The position numbers and the translations under genes are program-made. DNA of 64,000 nucleotides, taken from contig NZ_AUXS01000075.1 in the NCBI RefSeq assembly GCF_001625565.1, positions 62,001-126,000 on the forward strand. Direction: 5' to 3'. The notes under the pieces are model-generated. The model had not been told where the DNA came from. It saw only the letters and a program-made list of their open reading frames with translations, and ran no database searches. Origin of the DNA: Pseudoalteromonas luteoviolacea NCIMB 1944. GTDB lineage: Bacteria; Pseudomonadota; Gammaproteobacteria; Enterobacterales; Alteromonadaceae. Shown one piece after another: positions 1-9,114 of this stretch; position 1 is the first letter of the stretch; each line of letters begins with the position of its first letter.

Positions 1-678
1 CGTGTAACAGTTAATATTGAATATGTTGACTCTCAAGATATCGAAAGCAAAGGTACTGAGCGACTAGACCACCTTGATGCAATTCTAGTTCCTGGCGGAT
101 TTGGTAATCGTGGCGTTGAAGGCAAGATCCTTGCTGCTAAATATGCCCGTGAAAACAAAGTCCCTTATTTAGGCATTTGCCTTGGTATGCAAGTGGCACT
201 AATTGAATATGCGCGTAATGTTGCAGGTTTAGAAAATGCTAACTCTACTGAGTTCGATGTGAATACGCCAAGTCCAGTCGTTGGTTTGATCACCGAATGG
301 CTAGATGCAGATGGTAATGTTGAAACTCGTACCGAAGAGTCAGATCTTGGTGGGACAATGCGTTTGGGTGCTCAGCTATGTCATTTAGCTGAAGGCTCTA
401 AAGTACGTGAAGTATATGGTAGTGCAGAAATCACAGAGCGCCACCGCCATCGCTACGAAGTGAACAACAATTTTGTTGAGAAACTAGAGCAAGCAGGGTT
501 GGCATTCACTGGTTTATCTGAAGACAAAAAGCTAGTGGAGATCATTGAAAATAAAGATCACCCTTGGTTTATTGCAGCTCAGTTCCACCCTGAGTTTACC
601 TCGACCCCTCGCGATGGACACCCATTGTTTGAAGGGTTTGTTGGTGCAGCATTCAGCTACCAAAAAGAAAACTCTTAA
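1..678 (+). CDS. pyrG: CTP synthase, C-terminal part (cut by window start)
   Basis: This is the glutamine amidotransferase half of CTP synthase, which makes CTP from UTP, ATP and glutamine in the cytoplasm. The reading frame is open from base 1, so the N-terminal synthetase domain lies outside the window and about 225 residues remain. The class I amidotransferase nucleophile elbow GICLGMQ is at bases 172-192 with its Cys codon at 178-180. The His-Glu pair of the catalytic triad is in FHPEF near base 590. A strong terminator follows directly, so transcription is separated from eno downstream. The pyrG-eno order is usual in gammaproteobacteria. Identification is secure. Confidence 0.97.
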   Translation, partial: RVTVNIEYVDSQDIESKGTERLDHLDAILVPGGFGNRGVEGKILAAKYARENKVPYLGICLGMQVALIEYARNVAGLENANSTEFDVNTPSPVVGLITEWLDADGNVETRTEESDLGGTMRLGAQLCHLAEGSKVREVYGSAEITERHRHRYEVNNNFVEKLEQAGLAFTGLSEDKKLVEIIENKDHPWFIAAQFHPEFTSTPRDGHPLFEGFVGAAFSYQKENS

Positions 679-681
679 GAG

Positions 682-712
682 AAAAAGCCGTGCACGAGTG
701 CACGGCTTTTTT
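682..712 (+). terminator. Rho-independent terminator after pyrG
   Basis: A perfect 8-bp GC-rich stem (GCCGTGCA/TGCACGGC) with a 4-base loop is followed by six T. The stem is preceded by a run of A, so it could also work in the other direction. Confidence 0.9.
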
Positions 713-825
713 GTTTAAATACCTTAGGTATTGCTATGCGACTGAAACACACAAAGGCGGTTGCATAGCAATGCAAATTAAGCAGAAATAAAAACACTCA
801 CCACTTTGGGAAAAGAGGAATCAAG

Positions 826-2118
826 ATGTCAAAAATCGTAAAAGTGATTGGCCGTGAAGTTATGGACTCACGTGGTAACCCAACCGTTGAAGCCGATGTT
901 CATTTAGACTCGGGTGCTTGGGGCCGCGCGTGTGCACCATCAGGTGCATCAACAGGAACTCGCGAAGCACTTGAATTACGTGATGGTGATAAGTCTCGTT
1001 ACTTGGGTAAAGGTGTACTTACAGCAGTAAACTTTGTAAATAAAGAAATTGCACAAGCGCTAGAAGGCCAAAATGCGCTAGAGCAACGTGCTGTTGACCA
1101 AATCATGCTTGACCTAGATGGTACTGAAAACAAAGAAAAGCTAGGTGCAAACGCAATCTTAGCTGTATCTCTAGCAACAGCTAAAGCTGCTGCGCAAGAG
1201 AAAGGTGTTGCATTGTACGAGCACATTGCAGACATTAATGGCACAGCAGGTCAGTTCTCAATGCCAGTACCTATGATGAACATCATCAACGGTGGTGAGC
1301 ATGCTGACAACAATGTTGATATTCAAGAATTTATGGTTCAGCCTGTTGGCGCTTCAAGCTTCCGTGAAGCATTACGTATGGGTGCAGAAATCTTCCATAG
1401 CCTGAAAAAAGTATTGAGCGCACGCGGTTTAAATACAGCTGTTGGTGACGAAGGCGGCTTTGCACCTGATCTTAAGTCAAACGAAGAAGCGTTAGAAGTA
1501 ATCGTTGAAGCAGTTGCGGCTGCAGGTTATGAAATGAACAAAGACGTGACGCTTGCACTTGATTGTGCATCTTCTGAGTTCTACAAAGATGGTAAGTATG
1601 ACCTAAGTGGTGAAGGTAAGGCGTTCGATTCAGAAGGTTTTGCTGATTTCTTAGCTGATCTTGCTGCACGTTACCCAATTGTGTCTATTGAAGATGGCCT
1701 AGACGAGAGCGACTGGGATGGTTGGAAGATCCTAACAGACAAAATTGGTGAAAAAGTGCAGCTTGTTGGTGACGATCTATTCGTAACTAACACGAAAATC
1801 TTAAAGCGTGGTATCGATGAGAAGATCGGTAACTCAATCTTGATCAAATTTAACCAAATCGGTTCTCTTTCTGAGACGCTTGATGCAATTAAGATGGCGC
1901 AAGATGCAGGCTTCACAGCGGTTATCTCTCACCGTTCAGGCGAGACAGAAGATGCAACAATTGCTGATTTAGCAGTTGGTACGGCGGCAGGCCAAATCAA
2001 AACTGGTTCTCTATGTCGTTCAGACCGTGTTGCTAAATACAACCAGCTTCTACGTATTGAAGAGGCATTAGGTGACAAGGCTGTTTACAATGGTCGTTCA
2101 GAGATCAAAGGTCAGTAA
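826..2118 (+). CDS. eno: Enolase (phosphopyruvate hydratase)
   Basis: Enolase interconverts 2-phosphoglycerate and phosphoenolpyruvate in glycolysis; in gammaproteobacteria it is also a degradosome component. The protein is 430 residues, the normal family length. Visible signatures are VGDEGGFAP (general acid Glu region), SIEDGLDE (a Mg-binding acidic cluster), LIKFNQIG (catalytic Lys) and the C-terminal SHRSGETED motif. The ATG is preceded by an AGAGGAA ribosome-binding site. Terminators before and after make it a single transcription unit within the window. No anomalies are seen. Confidence 0.99.
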   Translation: MSKIVKVIGREVMDSRGNPTVEADVHLDSGAWGRACAPSGASTGTREALELRDGDKSRYLGKGVLTAVNFVNKEIAQALEGQNALEQRAVDQIMLDLDGTENKEKLGANAILAVSLATAKAAAQEKGVALYEHIADINGTAGQFSMPVPMMNIINGGEHADNNVDIQEFMVQPVGASSFREALRMGAEIFHSLKKVLSARGLNTAVGDEGGFAPDLKSNEEALEVIVEAVAAAGYEMNKDVTLALDCASSEFYKDGKYDLSGEGKAFDSEGFADFLADLAARYPIVSIEDGLDESDWDGWKILTDKIGEKVQLVGDDLFVTNTKILKRGIDEKIGNSILIKFNQIGSLSETLDAIKMAQDAGFTAVISHRSGETEDATIADLAVGTAAGQIKTGSLCRSDRVAKYNQLLRIEEALGDKAVYNGRSEIKGQ

Positions 2119-2145
2119 GACTTAATATTTGATATGTATTGTTGA

Positions 2146-2181
2146 AAAGCCCGCTGTACGCAAGTACAGCGGGCTTTTTTT
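2146..2181 (+). terminator. Rho-independent terminator after eno
   Basis: A 12-bp stem (AGCCCGCTGTAC with GTACAGCGGGCT, loop GCAA) is followed by a T-rich tail. It begins about 28 bases after the eno stop codon. Confidence 0.92.
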
Positions 2182-2299
2182 ATTGCATTTATCAAGTGGC
2201 TCTAAGGTAGATTGGAGATGGGTTGTCAATGAAAATAATATAGGTACAATTACTGTCGGCTGGATAGCCAACTCAAATAACTAAAAAGGAAAATAAAAA

Positions 2300-2683
2300 A
2301 TGATACATAAAGTCTCTACTCTTGCCGCTTTATTTTTAGGTGCTACGCTGAGTTTCAATGCAGCAGCCACTAAAACTCACTACTGCTTTGGCAAAGTATC
2401 CAACGTACACTTGACTAAAAATGGTTCCGTTTCAGCCTCTTTTAGTGGTATTGGTAGCACACCTTTGAGCGTAACAAACTCTGTTGTGTGCAGCTTACAA
2501 GGTGGTTCTGACGGCCATACTAGTGAGTATTGCCATGCGATGTACAGCGCTTTATTACTGGGGTTGTCGACTCAAAATACTGTGACTATGTGGTTTAAAA
2601 ACAATGAGAGCAGTTGTCCTACAGGGGATTGGACTTCACTAGTATCAAAAGGTTTATACCATTTCAGAATTGTTAAAGCCTAA
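2300..2683 (+). CDS. Small secreted cysteine-containing protein, function unknown
   Basis: This 127-residue protein has a clear Sec signal peptide (MIHK, then a hydrophobic stretch, with cleavage likely after the AAA near residue 23). The mature part of about 100 residues holds four Cys, suggesting two disulfides and a periplasmic or extracellular location. It has a CHAMYSALLLG segment and a later VTMWF strand, a pattern reminiscent of small beta-rich secreted proteins of marine gammaproteobacteria. I do not recognise a named family. An AAGGA ribosome-binding site precedes the ATG. It stands alone between the eno terminator and a perfect inverted repeat, so it is probably monocistronic. Confidence 0.75.
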   Translation: MIHKVSTLAALFLGATLSFNAAATKTHYCFGKVSNVHLTKNGSVSASFSGIGSTPLSVTNSVVCSLQGGSDGHTSEYCHAMYSALLLGLSTQNTVTMWFKNNESSCPTGDWTSLVSKGLYHFRIVKA

Positions 2684-2723
2684 TACTATTGTGGGCTTCA
2701 CTCTACCAGTATAGGGTGGATAA

Positions 2724-2753
2724 TTGCGAATTAAGCTGATGCTTAATTCGCAA
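2724..2753. terminator. Perfect inverted repeat between convergent genes
   Basis: A perfect 13-bp inverted repeat (TTGCGAATTAAGC/GCTTAATTCGCAA) with a 4-base loop TGAT lies between the secreted-protein gene and the convergent mutH, overlapping the mutH stop codon. There is no good T run on either strand, so it is a weak or factor-assisted terminator at best, or a 3'-end stability hairpin. Confidence 0.4.
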
Positions 2754-3417
2754 ATTGATTGACCAAAATCGTGTGTGTAAATTGCGTTTTTAAATAAAAC
2801 CCTCTGGGCAATGTTTTGATTAATCCACCTCGTGGACCAATTGCATCAGTTAAAACTTTACTGTTGGCCGCTTTTGGCCTGATCTGCATGACCTCTCCTA
2901 AGTGACCTGATATTTCATCTACGCGTCCAAGTGCGATTAATTCGATTTGTTCTTCCCAATCACGTTGCAATTGCGCCTCTTGCTGCGCATCAGGTTGCCA
3001 TAAAAATCCAGTGCCAATAGTTCTATCAATCGGGGGAATATCACGCTCAGCTAGGATTGGAAGCCAAAGTACATGATTGAGTTTTTTCTTAACGCTCGAG
3101 CTTTGCCATGTTAATCCCGTCAGGTTGGTCAGTGGCACAACAGACACATAGGTTGTTTCAAGGGGCTTTCCTGCATAACTGAGTGGTAAGGTTTTGAGTT
3201 CTATGCCGATATGTTCAAAATCAGGCACAGGCTTTGAACCTGCACTGGCGCCCAATACATATTCTAATAGCTGTCCGGGCCAGCCTTTTTCTCGTAGTAA
3301 ATCATCTGGACTTTTAAAGTGATATTGAGCAGCTAGCTCACCCAGAGTTAACCCGGCGATCGTCTCAACACGCTGCAATAATTCTGAAACACTAGTTGGC
3401 GGAGCGGGTTTTAGCAT
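2743..3417 (-). CDS. mutH: DNA mismatch repair endonuclease MutH
   Basis: MutH nicks the unmethylated strand at hemimethylated GATC sites after activation by MutL during mismatch repair. The 224-residue length matches the family. The metal-binding and catalytic residues are visible as Asp66, Glu73 and Lys75 in the PDFEHIGIELKT segment, corresponding to the D-E-K triad of E. coli MutH. Its presence implies Dam methylation and strand-directed mismatch repair. It sits upstream of rppH in divergent orientation, a common gammaproteobacterial arrangement. The stop codon lies inside a perfect inverted repeat. Confidence 0.97.
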   Translation of the reverse strand: MLKPAPPTSVSELLQRVETIAGLTLGELAAQYHFKSPDDLLREKGWPGQLLEYVLGASAGSKPVPDFEHIGIELKTLPLSYAGKPLETTYVSVVPLTNLTGLTWQSSSVKKKLNHVLWLPILAERDIPPIDRTIGTGFLWQPDAQQEAQLQRDWEEQIELIALGRVDEISGHLGEVMQIRPKAANSKVLTDAIGPRGGLIKTLPRGFYLKTQFTHTILVNQFAN

Positions 3418-3842
3418 TGCTTTACTTACCTAATATAGAAGTAGGGAAATTTTATCAGAATATAAAGGGGTTGTGGATTAAGTTGGGTTGGTTGTTTTTT
3501 GAACTGAGTTTGTTTGGTGGTATTTTAAACAGCTTTTAGTGGGGTGTGAATAGTTTAAGTTTATGATATTTATGTGTTTTATTGGTTTTTGATAAGATTT
3601 AGATGATTGCGAATCAACAAGAATTTGGATAAATACAGATATATGAACAATATTATCCACAGTTTCTGTGGAGAAGTTAGCTTTTTAACTGTAAATCTGT
3701 GGATTTGTTTGTAAAATGTGCTTGATGGTATTGAGTTATGCACAAGCTGTGAGTAACTTGAGTAAAAGCGGGAATAATATTTGCTGATGCCAGCTATATA
3801 TGGAACAATCAAATAAAATAGACATAAGAATGAGGCGCTAAG
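3418..3842. other. AT-rich mutH-rppH intergenic region with a cluster of DnaA-box-like nonamers
   Basis: No gene is seen in these 425 bases. They contain one perfect DnaA box (TTATCCACA, 3653-3661) and one matching TTATNCACA (TTATGCACA, 3736-3744). Three nonamers on the other strand have one mismatch (3472-3480, 3667-3675, 3698-3706). The boxes at 3653 and 3667 face each other and form a small hairpin (TCCACAG/CTGTGGA). The region must also hold the divergent mutH and rppH promoters. Whether DnaA binds is untested. Confidence 0.45.
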
Positions 3843-4361
3843 GTGATTGATGCCGAAGGATTTCGTGCCAATGTGGGAATTGTAATATGTAATAACCAAG
3901 GGCAAGTATTTTGGGCAAGGCGCTATGGTCAGCACTCTTGGCAGTTTCCCCAAGGAGGTGTAGATGAAGGTGAGACCCCTGAGCAAACTATGTATCGCGA
4001 GCTTCACGAGGAAGTGGGGTTAAGGCCTGAGGATGTCGAAATTGTAGCCAGCTCTAAGCACTGGCTCAGATACAAATTGCCAAAAAGGTTAATTCGTAAG
4101 GATTCAAGTCCTGTTTGTATAGGGCAAAAGCAAAAATGGTTTTTACTCAAACTTAGGTGTAAAGACGAGGAAGTTGACCTATTGAGAACTCACCATCCCG
4201 AATTCGATGATTGGCGGTGGGTAAGTTACTGGTATCCGGTAAGGCAAGTGGTGTCATTTAAAAGAGATGTTTATCGTAGGGTTATGAAAGAGTTTGCACC
4301 ATTTGCAATGCCGTTTAATCGCAAAGAACATAGCCATAAAGATCATTGGCGAAGACGATAG
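3843..4361 (+). CDS. rppH: RNA pyrophosphohydrolase
   Basis: RppH removes pyrophosphate from 5'-triphosphorylated transcripts and starts RNase E-dependent mRNA decay. The 172-residue Nudix protein has a complete Nudix box (GGVDEGETPEQ, then REL-EE-G) at about residues 38-60. It begins MIDAEGFRANVG, which is typical of the family. The start is a GTG; no in-frame ATG lies nearby. It is followed after 13 bases by ptsP, the conserved rppH-ptsP arrangement. Identification is secure. Confidence 0.96.
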   Translation: MIDAEGFRANVGIVICNNQGQVFWARRYGQHSWQFPQGGVDEGETPEQTMYRELHEEVGLRPEDVEIVASSKHWLRYKLPKRLIRKDSSPVCIGQKQKWFLLKLRCKDEEVDLLRTHHPEFDDWRWVSYWYPVRQVVSFKRDVYRRVMKEFAPFAMPFNRKEHSHKDHWRRR

Positions 4362-4374
4362 ATAGGGTAACAAA

Positions 4375-6660
4375 GTGCTAGCAACGTTAAGGTCAATTGC
4401 GCAGTCAGTTTCTCAACAAGATAACTTAGGTGACGCTCTAAACCTTTTCGTTGTGATGGTAAAGCAGGCCATGCACACGGACTGCTGCTCAATTTACTTT
4501 GCGGACTACAGTCAAGACAATTTCGTTCTTATGGCTAGTGATGGCTTAAACCCCGAAGCTGTAGGCCAATTCAGGATTGGATTTACAGAGGGGTTAGTTG
4601 GCCTAGTCGCACAGCGCGAAGAAACGATTAACATCGCCCAAGCGCAGGTGCACCCTCGTTTTAAACACTCTCCTGAGGTTCAAGAAGAAGGTTTCAATGC
4701 CTTCTTATCGGTGCCAGTTGTCCACCAACGAAAAGTTCTCGGTGTGATTGTAGTGCAGCAAAGAAACACGCGAGAATTCAGTAACGACGAGGAGTCATTT
4801 TTAATCACCTTGTCTGCCCAGTTAGCGTCTCAATTGGCCCATGTTGAACTACAAACGTTGTTAAAACAAGACGCGACCAATCACAAAACATCTGTGTTAA
4901 AAGGTGTTGCCAGCACCCCAGGAATTGCACTTGGTAAAGCGTACGTCGTGTTGCCCAAACTGGACTTTTCCAGTATCGAATCAACAAAAAATACCAATCT
5001 GAGTGAACAAAAAAAGTTATTTAAACAAGCTGTGGATGCAACTAGACATGAGTTTCATGTGCTTGCTAATCGCCTATCGTTATCTTTACCCAAAGAGGCA
5101 TTGGCTGTCTTTGAGGTTTATCAACAGCTTTTAGATGCGCGTAGTCTAGGTCAGCAAGTTAACAAAGAGTTAGAGCTCGGCTGGGATGCGAAATCTGCGC
5201 TAAAACATGTAATTGAAGATCTGGTAACTCAATTTGAGGCAATGCAAGATCCTTATATCAAAGAACGAGCAGTGGATGTAAAGGATTTAGGGTTAAGAGT
5301 ATTACATCATTTGGTTAGTACTGAGTCGGTAACAAAGTCATATCATGAGCAGACCATTTTAGTCGCGGAGACACTCACTCCCGCCATGTTAGCACATGTA
5401 CCTAAAGACAAATTGGTAGGGGTGATCAGTGTTCATGGTTCAGCGAATTCTCATGCTTCAATATTAACTCGGGCAATGGGGATCCCGGCAATTTGGGGGA
5501 TTGAAAATATCCCACTACTGCAGTTTGAAGACAAGCCCATCATTCTTGATGCTTATGCTGGGAGAGTATATGTTTCTCCATCTAAAGTACTGACTCAAGA
5601 ATATGAGGCACTTCGGCAAAAAGAAAGCCAACTGCATGATAAGTTTGATGCGGAACATGATTTGCCGCCCATTACCCTAGATGGAGAGCGCATCAGCTTA
5701 CTATTAAATGCGGGGCTTGATCTTTCTTCAGAACATATGAGCGCAAAGTACAGTGACGGGGTCGGTTTATATCGTACCGAATCTTGGTTTATGCAACGGG
5801 GACAATTCCCATCTCAAGCAGAGCAAGAGCAGTGTTACCGAGAAGTGTTGTCTCTATATCATCCTGAACCCGTTGTTATGCGTACTTTGGATATCGGCGG
5901 AGACAAAGTCTTAGATTATTTTGACATTGAAGAAGAAAACCCATTTTTGGGCTGGCGTGGAATAAGGGTTACACTGGATCACCCAGAACTTTTTCTCGAT
6001 CAGCTAAAAGCGATGATTAAGGCAAACGCAGGGCTCGGTAATTTACGAATTATGCTGCCAATGATAGGTCATACGGAAGAAGTGGATGATGCGCTGGCTC
6101 TGCTTGAGCAAGCCTATTTTGAACTACAAGAGGAATGGGCTGATCAGTTTTATCAGATAGATAAACCTGAAATTGGGGTCATGATAGAGGTGCCTTCAAG
6201 TATCTTTTTGTTACCTGAGTGGGCAGAAAAAGTCGATTTTTGCTCTGTGGGTAGTAATGACCTAACGCAGTATTTACTGGCAGTAGATAGAGCCAATTCA
6301 CGTGTTGCTAAACTCTTTGAACCATATCATCCTAGCGTACTAAGGGCGCTAAATCGCATTGCCACAGATTGCCAAGCACTGGAATTACCTTTTAGTTTAT
6401 GCGGAGAGCTGGGCTCAGAACCTGAAGGCGCGATTTTACTCGTGGCTATGGGTTATCGCAGGTTGAGTATGAATATTTCGGCGTTGAATAAAGTAAAATG
6501 GGTGCTTAGAAGGCTCAAGGTGACTGACATGGAAGCCTTACTTGAGCAATGTTTGAGCGCATCAAGTGCGATTCAAGTACATCGTTATTTACGAGAGTTT
6601 ATTATCGCTCAGGGCTTAAGCGAAATCATCTATACGCAATCAGGGCCAAAGAACGTTTAG
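4375..6660 (+). CDS. ptsP: Nitrogen phosphotransferase enzyme I (GAF-containing)
   Basis: PtsP (EI-Ntr) takes phosphate from phosphoenolpyruvate and starts the nitrogen-related phosphorelay through NPr and EIIA-Ntr. The 761 residues show an N-terminal GAF sensor domain (about 1-165), the HPr-binding region, the swivelling phosphohistidine domain with active-site His360 in GSANSHAS, and a C-terminal PEP-binding TIM barrel with the SVGSNDLTQY and CGELGSEP signatures. The start is a GTG, 13 bases after rppH, so the two are probably cotranscribed. Length and domain order are normal for the GAF-containing enzyme I-Ntr. Confidence 0.97.
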   Translation: MLATLRSIAQSVSQQDNLGDALNLFVVMVKQAMHTDCCSIYFADYSQDNFVLMASDGLNPEAVGQFRIGFTEGLVGLVAQREETINIAQAQVHPRFKHSPEVQEEGFNAFLSVPVVHQRKVLGVIVVQQRNTREFSNDEESFLITLSAQLASQLAHVELQTLLKQDATNHKTSVLKGVASTPGIALGKAYVVLPKLDFSSIESTKNTNLSEQKKLFKQAVDATRHEFHVLANRLSLSLPKEALAVFEVYQQLLDARSLGQQVNKELELGWDAKSALKHVIEDLVTQFEAMQDPYIKERAVDVKDLGLRVLHHLVSTESVTKSYHEQTILVAETLTPAMLAHVPKDKLVGVISVHGSANSHASILTRAMGIPAIWGIENIPLLQFEDKPIILDAYAGRVYVSPSKVLTQEYEALRQKESQLHDKFDAEHDLPPITLDGERISLLLNAGLDLSSEHMSAKYSDGVGLYRTESWFMQRGQFPSQAEQEQCYREVLSLYHPEPVVMRTLDIGGDKVLDYFDIEEENPFLGWRGIRVTLDHPELFLDQLKAMIKANAGLGNLRIMLPMIGHTEEVDDALALLEQAYFELQEEWADQFYQIDKPEIGVMIEVPSSIFLLPEWAEKVDFCSVGSNDLTQYLLAVDRANSRVAKLFEPYHPSVLRALNRIATDCQALELPFSLCGELGSEPEGAILLVAMGYRRLSMNISALNKVKWVLRRLKVTDMEALLEQCLSASSAIQVHRYLREFIIAQGLSEIIYTQSGPKNV

Positions 6661-6816
6661 ATTCTAAAATCGGTTTTTTCATGGAACGAGTCGTGAGCTG
6701 AATGAATAGCGTTTAGAGTTTAGTTAAAGAACGCTATTTTTGAATCAAGAGAATAGGTGTGCAGGCTCACAGCAGATGCGTTAACATAGGGCACAACAAT
6801 AACAAAGAGCATCATA

Positions 6817-7641
6817 ATGAACATCATTATGTCTATTAACGCACCTTTGGTTTTAAGCTGTGCGTTACTCGGTTGTGTGGTCGGTTTTTTAGCTGGGTTG
6901 CTTGGTATTGGTGGTGGCCTCATTATTGTTCCGGTCCTATCGGCAATATTGGTCAGTTTTTCAATATTACCCACTGAGCAAGTCATCGTAGTGGCAATTG
7001 CGACCTCATTAGCCTCAATATTATTTACTTCAACGTCTTCAGCAATTGCACATCACCGAAATGGCAATGTACCTTGGACTATAGCACCTTGGGTGGTGGG
7101 CGGTGTCGCGATAGGTGCGCTTTTAAGTGGCTTTTTTACCACCTTAATCCCTGCTTTGATCATCAAATGGATATTTTTACTGTGTGTGATTTTAATCGCT
7201 GCAAAAATGGTTATTTCAAGCCGTAAAGTCGAACAAAACGTCACTCGAAGTTTACCCAGCGGTGCGATGATTACTGGCATAACGAGTATAATGGGCGCGC
7301 TCTCAGCCATGATTGGCATTGGAGGAGGGGTGCTTGTAGTACCATTGCTTAACTATTTTTCTATAGATATGAGAAAAGCCATAGGGTGTGCCGCGGTGAG
7401 TGGTATTGTAATTGCTTTGTTTGGCAGTATTGGTTATATCGTTGCGGGTAGCGAAAAGTTAACTTTGCAACAAGGCTTTTTGGGATATATTTACTTACCG
7501 GCTTTATTTGGTATTGTACTGACTTCTTGGTTTACTGCACCACTAGGTGCTAAAGCCACACATTATTTACCAGTAGCAACAATTAAAAAGGTGTTTGCAT
7601 TCATTCTCATCGTGATTGCAGGCAAAATGTTATTTTATTGA
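6817..7641 (+). CDS. TSUP-family (TauE/SafE) membrane permease
   Basis: This is a 274-residue inner-membrane protein with about eight hydrophobic segments and the two internally repeated glycine-rich motifs of the sulfite exporter TauE/SafE family (GLLGIGGGLIIVP near residue 27 and GIGGGVLVVPLL near residue 166). Members move sulfur oxyanions or organosulfonates; the substrate cannot be read from this sequence. It lies 9 bases upstream of lgt, so they probably share a transcript. The ptsP-TSUP-lgt order is a familiar context in related genomes. Another ATG five codons further in (MSINAP) is a possible alternative start. Confidence 0.9.
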   Translation: MNIIMSINAPLVLSCALLGCVVGFLAGLLGIGGGLIIVPVLSAILVSFSILPTEQVIVVAIATSLASILFTSTSSAIAHHRNGNVPWTIAPWVVGGVAIGALLSGFFTTLIPALIIKWIFLLCVILIAAKMVISSRKVEQNVTRSLPSGAMITGITSIMGALSAMIGIGGGVLVVPLLNYFSIDMRKAIGCAAVSGIVIALFGSIGYIVAGSEKLTLQQGFLGYIYLPALFGIVLTSWFTAPLGAKATHYLPVATIKKVFAFILIVIAGKMLFY

Positions 7642-7650
7642 GGGAAAGCG

Positions 7651-8445
7651 ATGGCTTTGCAGTTTCCGGAAATTGATCCGATTATATTTTCAGTCGGTCC
7701 ACTAAGTGTCCGTTGGTACGGCCTTATGTACTTAATTGGTTTTGCATTTGCGATGTGGTGGGCAAATAAAGAAGCTGATAAACCCAACTCGGGCTGGACG
7801 AGAGAACAAGTCAGTGACTTATTATTTTATGGCATGTTAGGGGTCATTTTAGGCGGCCGTATTGGCTACGTGCTATTTTACAACTTCTCTTCCTTTTTAT
7901 CAGATCCGCTGATGCTATTTAAAGTATGGGAAGGAGGAATGTCTTTCCACGGCGGCGCACTGGGCGTCATCACCGCGATTTTTATTTTTGCATGGCGAAC
8001 TAATAAGTCCCCTTTGGCTGTGGGCGATTTTGTGGTGCCTATGGTACCAGTGGGGTTATTGGCAGGCAGGATCGGTAACTTTATTAACGGTGAATTGTGG
8101 GGACGACAAACGGATGTACCTTGGGCGGTAATTTTTCCTTCGGGCGGCAATGTTCCAAGGCACCCCTCCCAATTGTACGAAGCGTTTTTTGAAGGTTTGG
8201 TGTTATTCTTAATTCTTGTTTGGTATCGCAAACAGCCGCGTCCAGCAGGTAGTATTGCAGGACTATTCTTATTGGGCTACGGCGTGTTTAGGTTTGCAAT
8301 TGAATACTTCCGTCAACCTGATGCCCATATTGGGTTGCATGCCGGTATTATCTCACAAGGGCAAATATTGTCGTTGCCAATGATAATTGGCGGCCTGGGC
8401 CTGATGATTTGGGCGCATCGCCGAGAAGCAGTTAAAGCTGCTTAA
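7651..8445 (+). CDS. lgt: Prolipoprotein diacylglyceryl transferase
   Basis: Lgt transfers a diacylglyceryl group from phosphatidylglycerol to the lipobox Cys of prolipoproteins at the inner membrane. It has 264 residues and multiple membrane segments. The Lgt signature GRIGNFINGELWGR is present around residues 137-150, and the FHGGALG motif with the essential His lies near residue 101. The substrates encoded in this window include the FlgO-like, FlgP and SPOR-like lipoproteins. The ATG follows an AGGGAAAG ribosome-binding site. Family assignment is certain. Confidence 0.98.
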   Translation: MALQFPEIDPIIFSVGPLSVRWYGLMYLIGFAFAMWWANKEADKPNSGWTREQVSDLLFYGMLGVILGGRIGYVLFYNFSSFLSDPLMLFKVWEGGMSFHGGALGVITAIFIFAWRTNKSPLAVGDFVVPMVPVGLLAGRIGNFINGELWGRQTDVPWAVIFPSGGNVPRHPSQLYEAFFEGLVLFLILVWYRKQPRPAGSIAGLFLLGYGVFRFAIEYFRQPDAHIGLHAGIISQGQILSLPMIIGGLGLMIWAHRREAVKAA

Positions 8446-8464
8446 TTACATGCTTATGGTCTTT

Positions 8465-8491
8465 GCTAAGTGAGTAAATTACTCACTTAGC
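8465..8491 (+). terminator. Palindromic hairpin after lgt
   Basis: A long perfect inverted repeat (GCTAAGTGAGTAA paired with TTACTCACTTAGC) lies 20 bases after the lgt stop. The T-rich tail starts about 9 bases later, so it is a weak intrinsic terminator. Confidence 0.5.
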
Positions 8492-8560
8492 TAGGCAGTG
8501 TTTTATTCTTTGTCGATTTAGCGTTATAGTAGTGCTACAAAAATCAAAGGTATCAGACTT

Positions 8561-8980
8561 GTGAGTGATCGCAAATTATCAAAAACAATACATAACCCTG
8601 TGCAACTGGTATTAGTTGTTGCAGTGTTTTTGATGTTTGTATTTCAGCCATTGGTGCAGGCAAAAATGATATGTGATCATGATATGCCCATAGCTTCTAC
8701 AGCGGTGGCCATGCATGATGTTCACCAGAGCATAACGCAGTCTCATGACCACAGTAGCGGTATGCACCATGATACTTCTATGGCAACACACAGTGATATG
8801 GATTGTTGCAAAACTGATTGCACTTGCCCTACCAGTTTGTGTGCGCCGTTTTCTCTTTTTATCAGTGAAGCGAATATCTTTTCTACAATCAATTTAGCGA
8901 CAGACAAACCTGTTTCTGGCTATGTTGGTTCACCTAACCAATTTATCAACTCCGTATATAAACCCCCCATTTTGGTGTGA
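8561..8980 (+). CDS. His/Met/Cys-rich exported protein, probable copper-binding factor
   Basis: This 139-residue protein has an N-terminal hydrophobic segment (about residues 17-34) ending in VQA, consistent with a signal peptide or anchor. A histidine- and methionine-rich stretch follows (HDVHQS, HDHSSGMHHDTSM, HSDMDCC) with clustered Cys (CCKTDCTC). It precedes a DUF411 protein and a Cus-type efflux system, so a role in periplasmic copper or silver binding or sensing is likely. It resembles small CopL-like proteins in composition only. The start is GTG. The metal role is inferred from composition and neighbours. Confidence 0.65.
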   Translation: MSDRKLSKTIHNPVQLVLVVAVFLMFVFQPLVQAKMICDHDMPIASTAVAMHDVHQSITQSHDHSSGMHHDTSMATHSDMDCCKTDCTCPTSLCAPFSLFISEANIFSTINLATDKPVSGYVGSPNQFINSVYKPPILV

Positions 8981-9114
8981 TCCTAGGGTTATTGCGCCCT
9001 AAATGTCTTGTATAAAAATTGGTCACCTTGATATCTGCCTATTAGCCTGTGCTGTGAACGCATTGGGTTCTAGTTTTAGCGATATGTGTCGGTGGCTATA
9101 GATCACAACTAAAA

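Noticed and set aside
3579..4007. 142-residue minus-strand frame over the rppH start
   Set aside because: It overlaps the well-conserved Nudix gene and the DnaA-box region and has no recognisable domain or ribosome-binding site.
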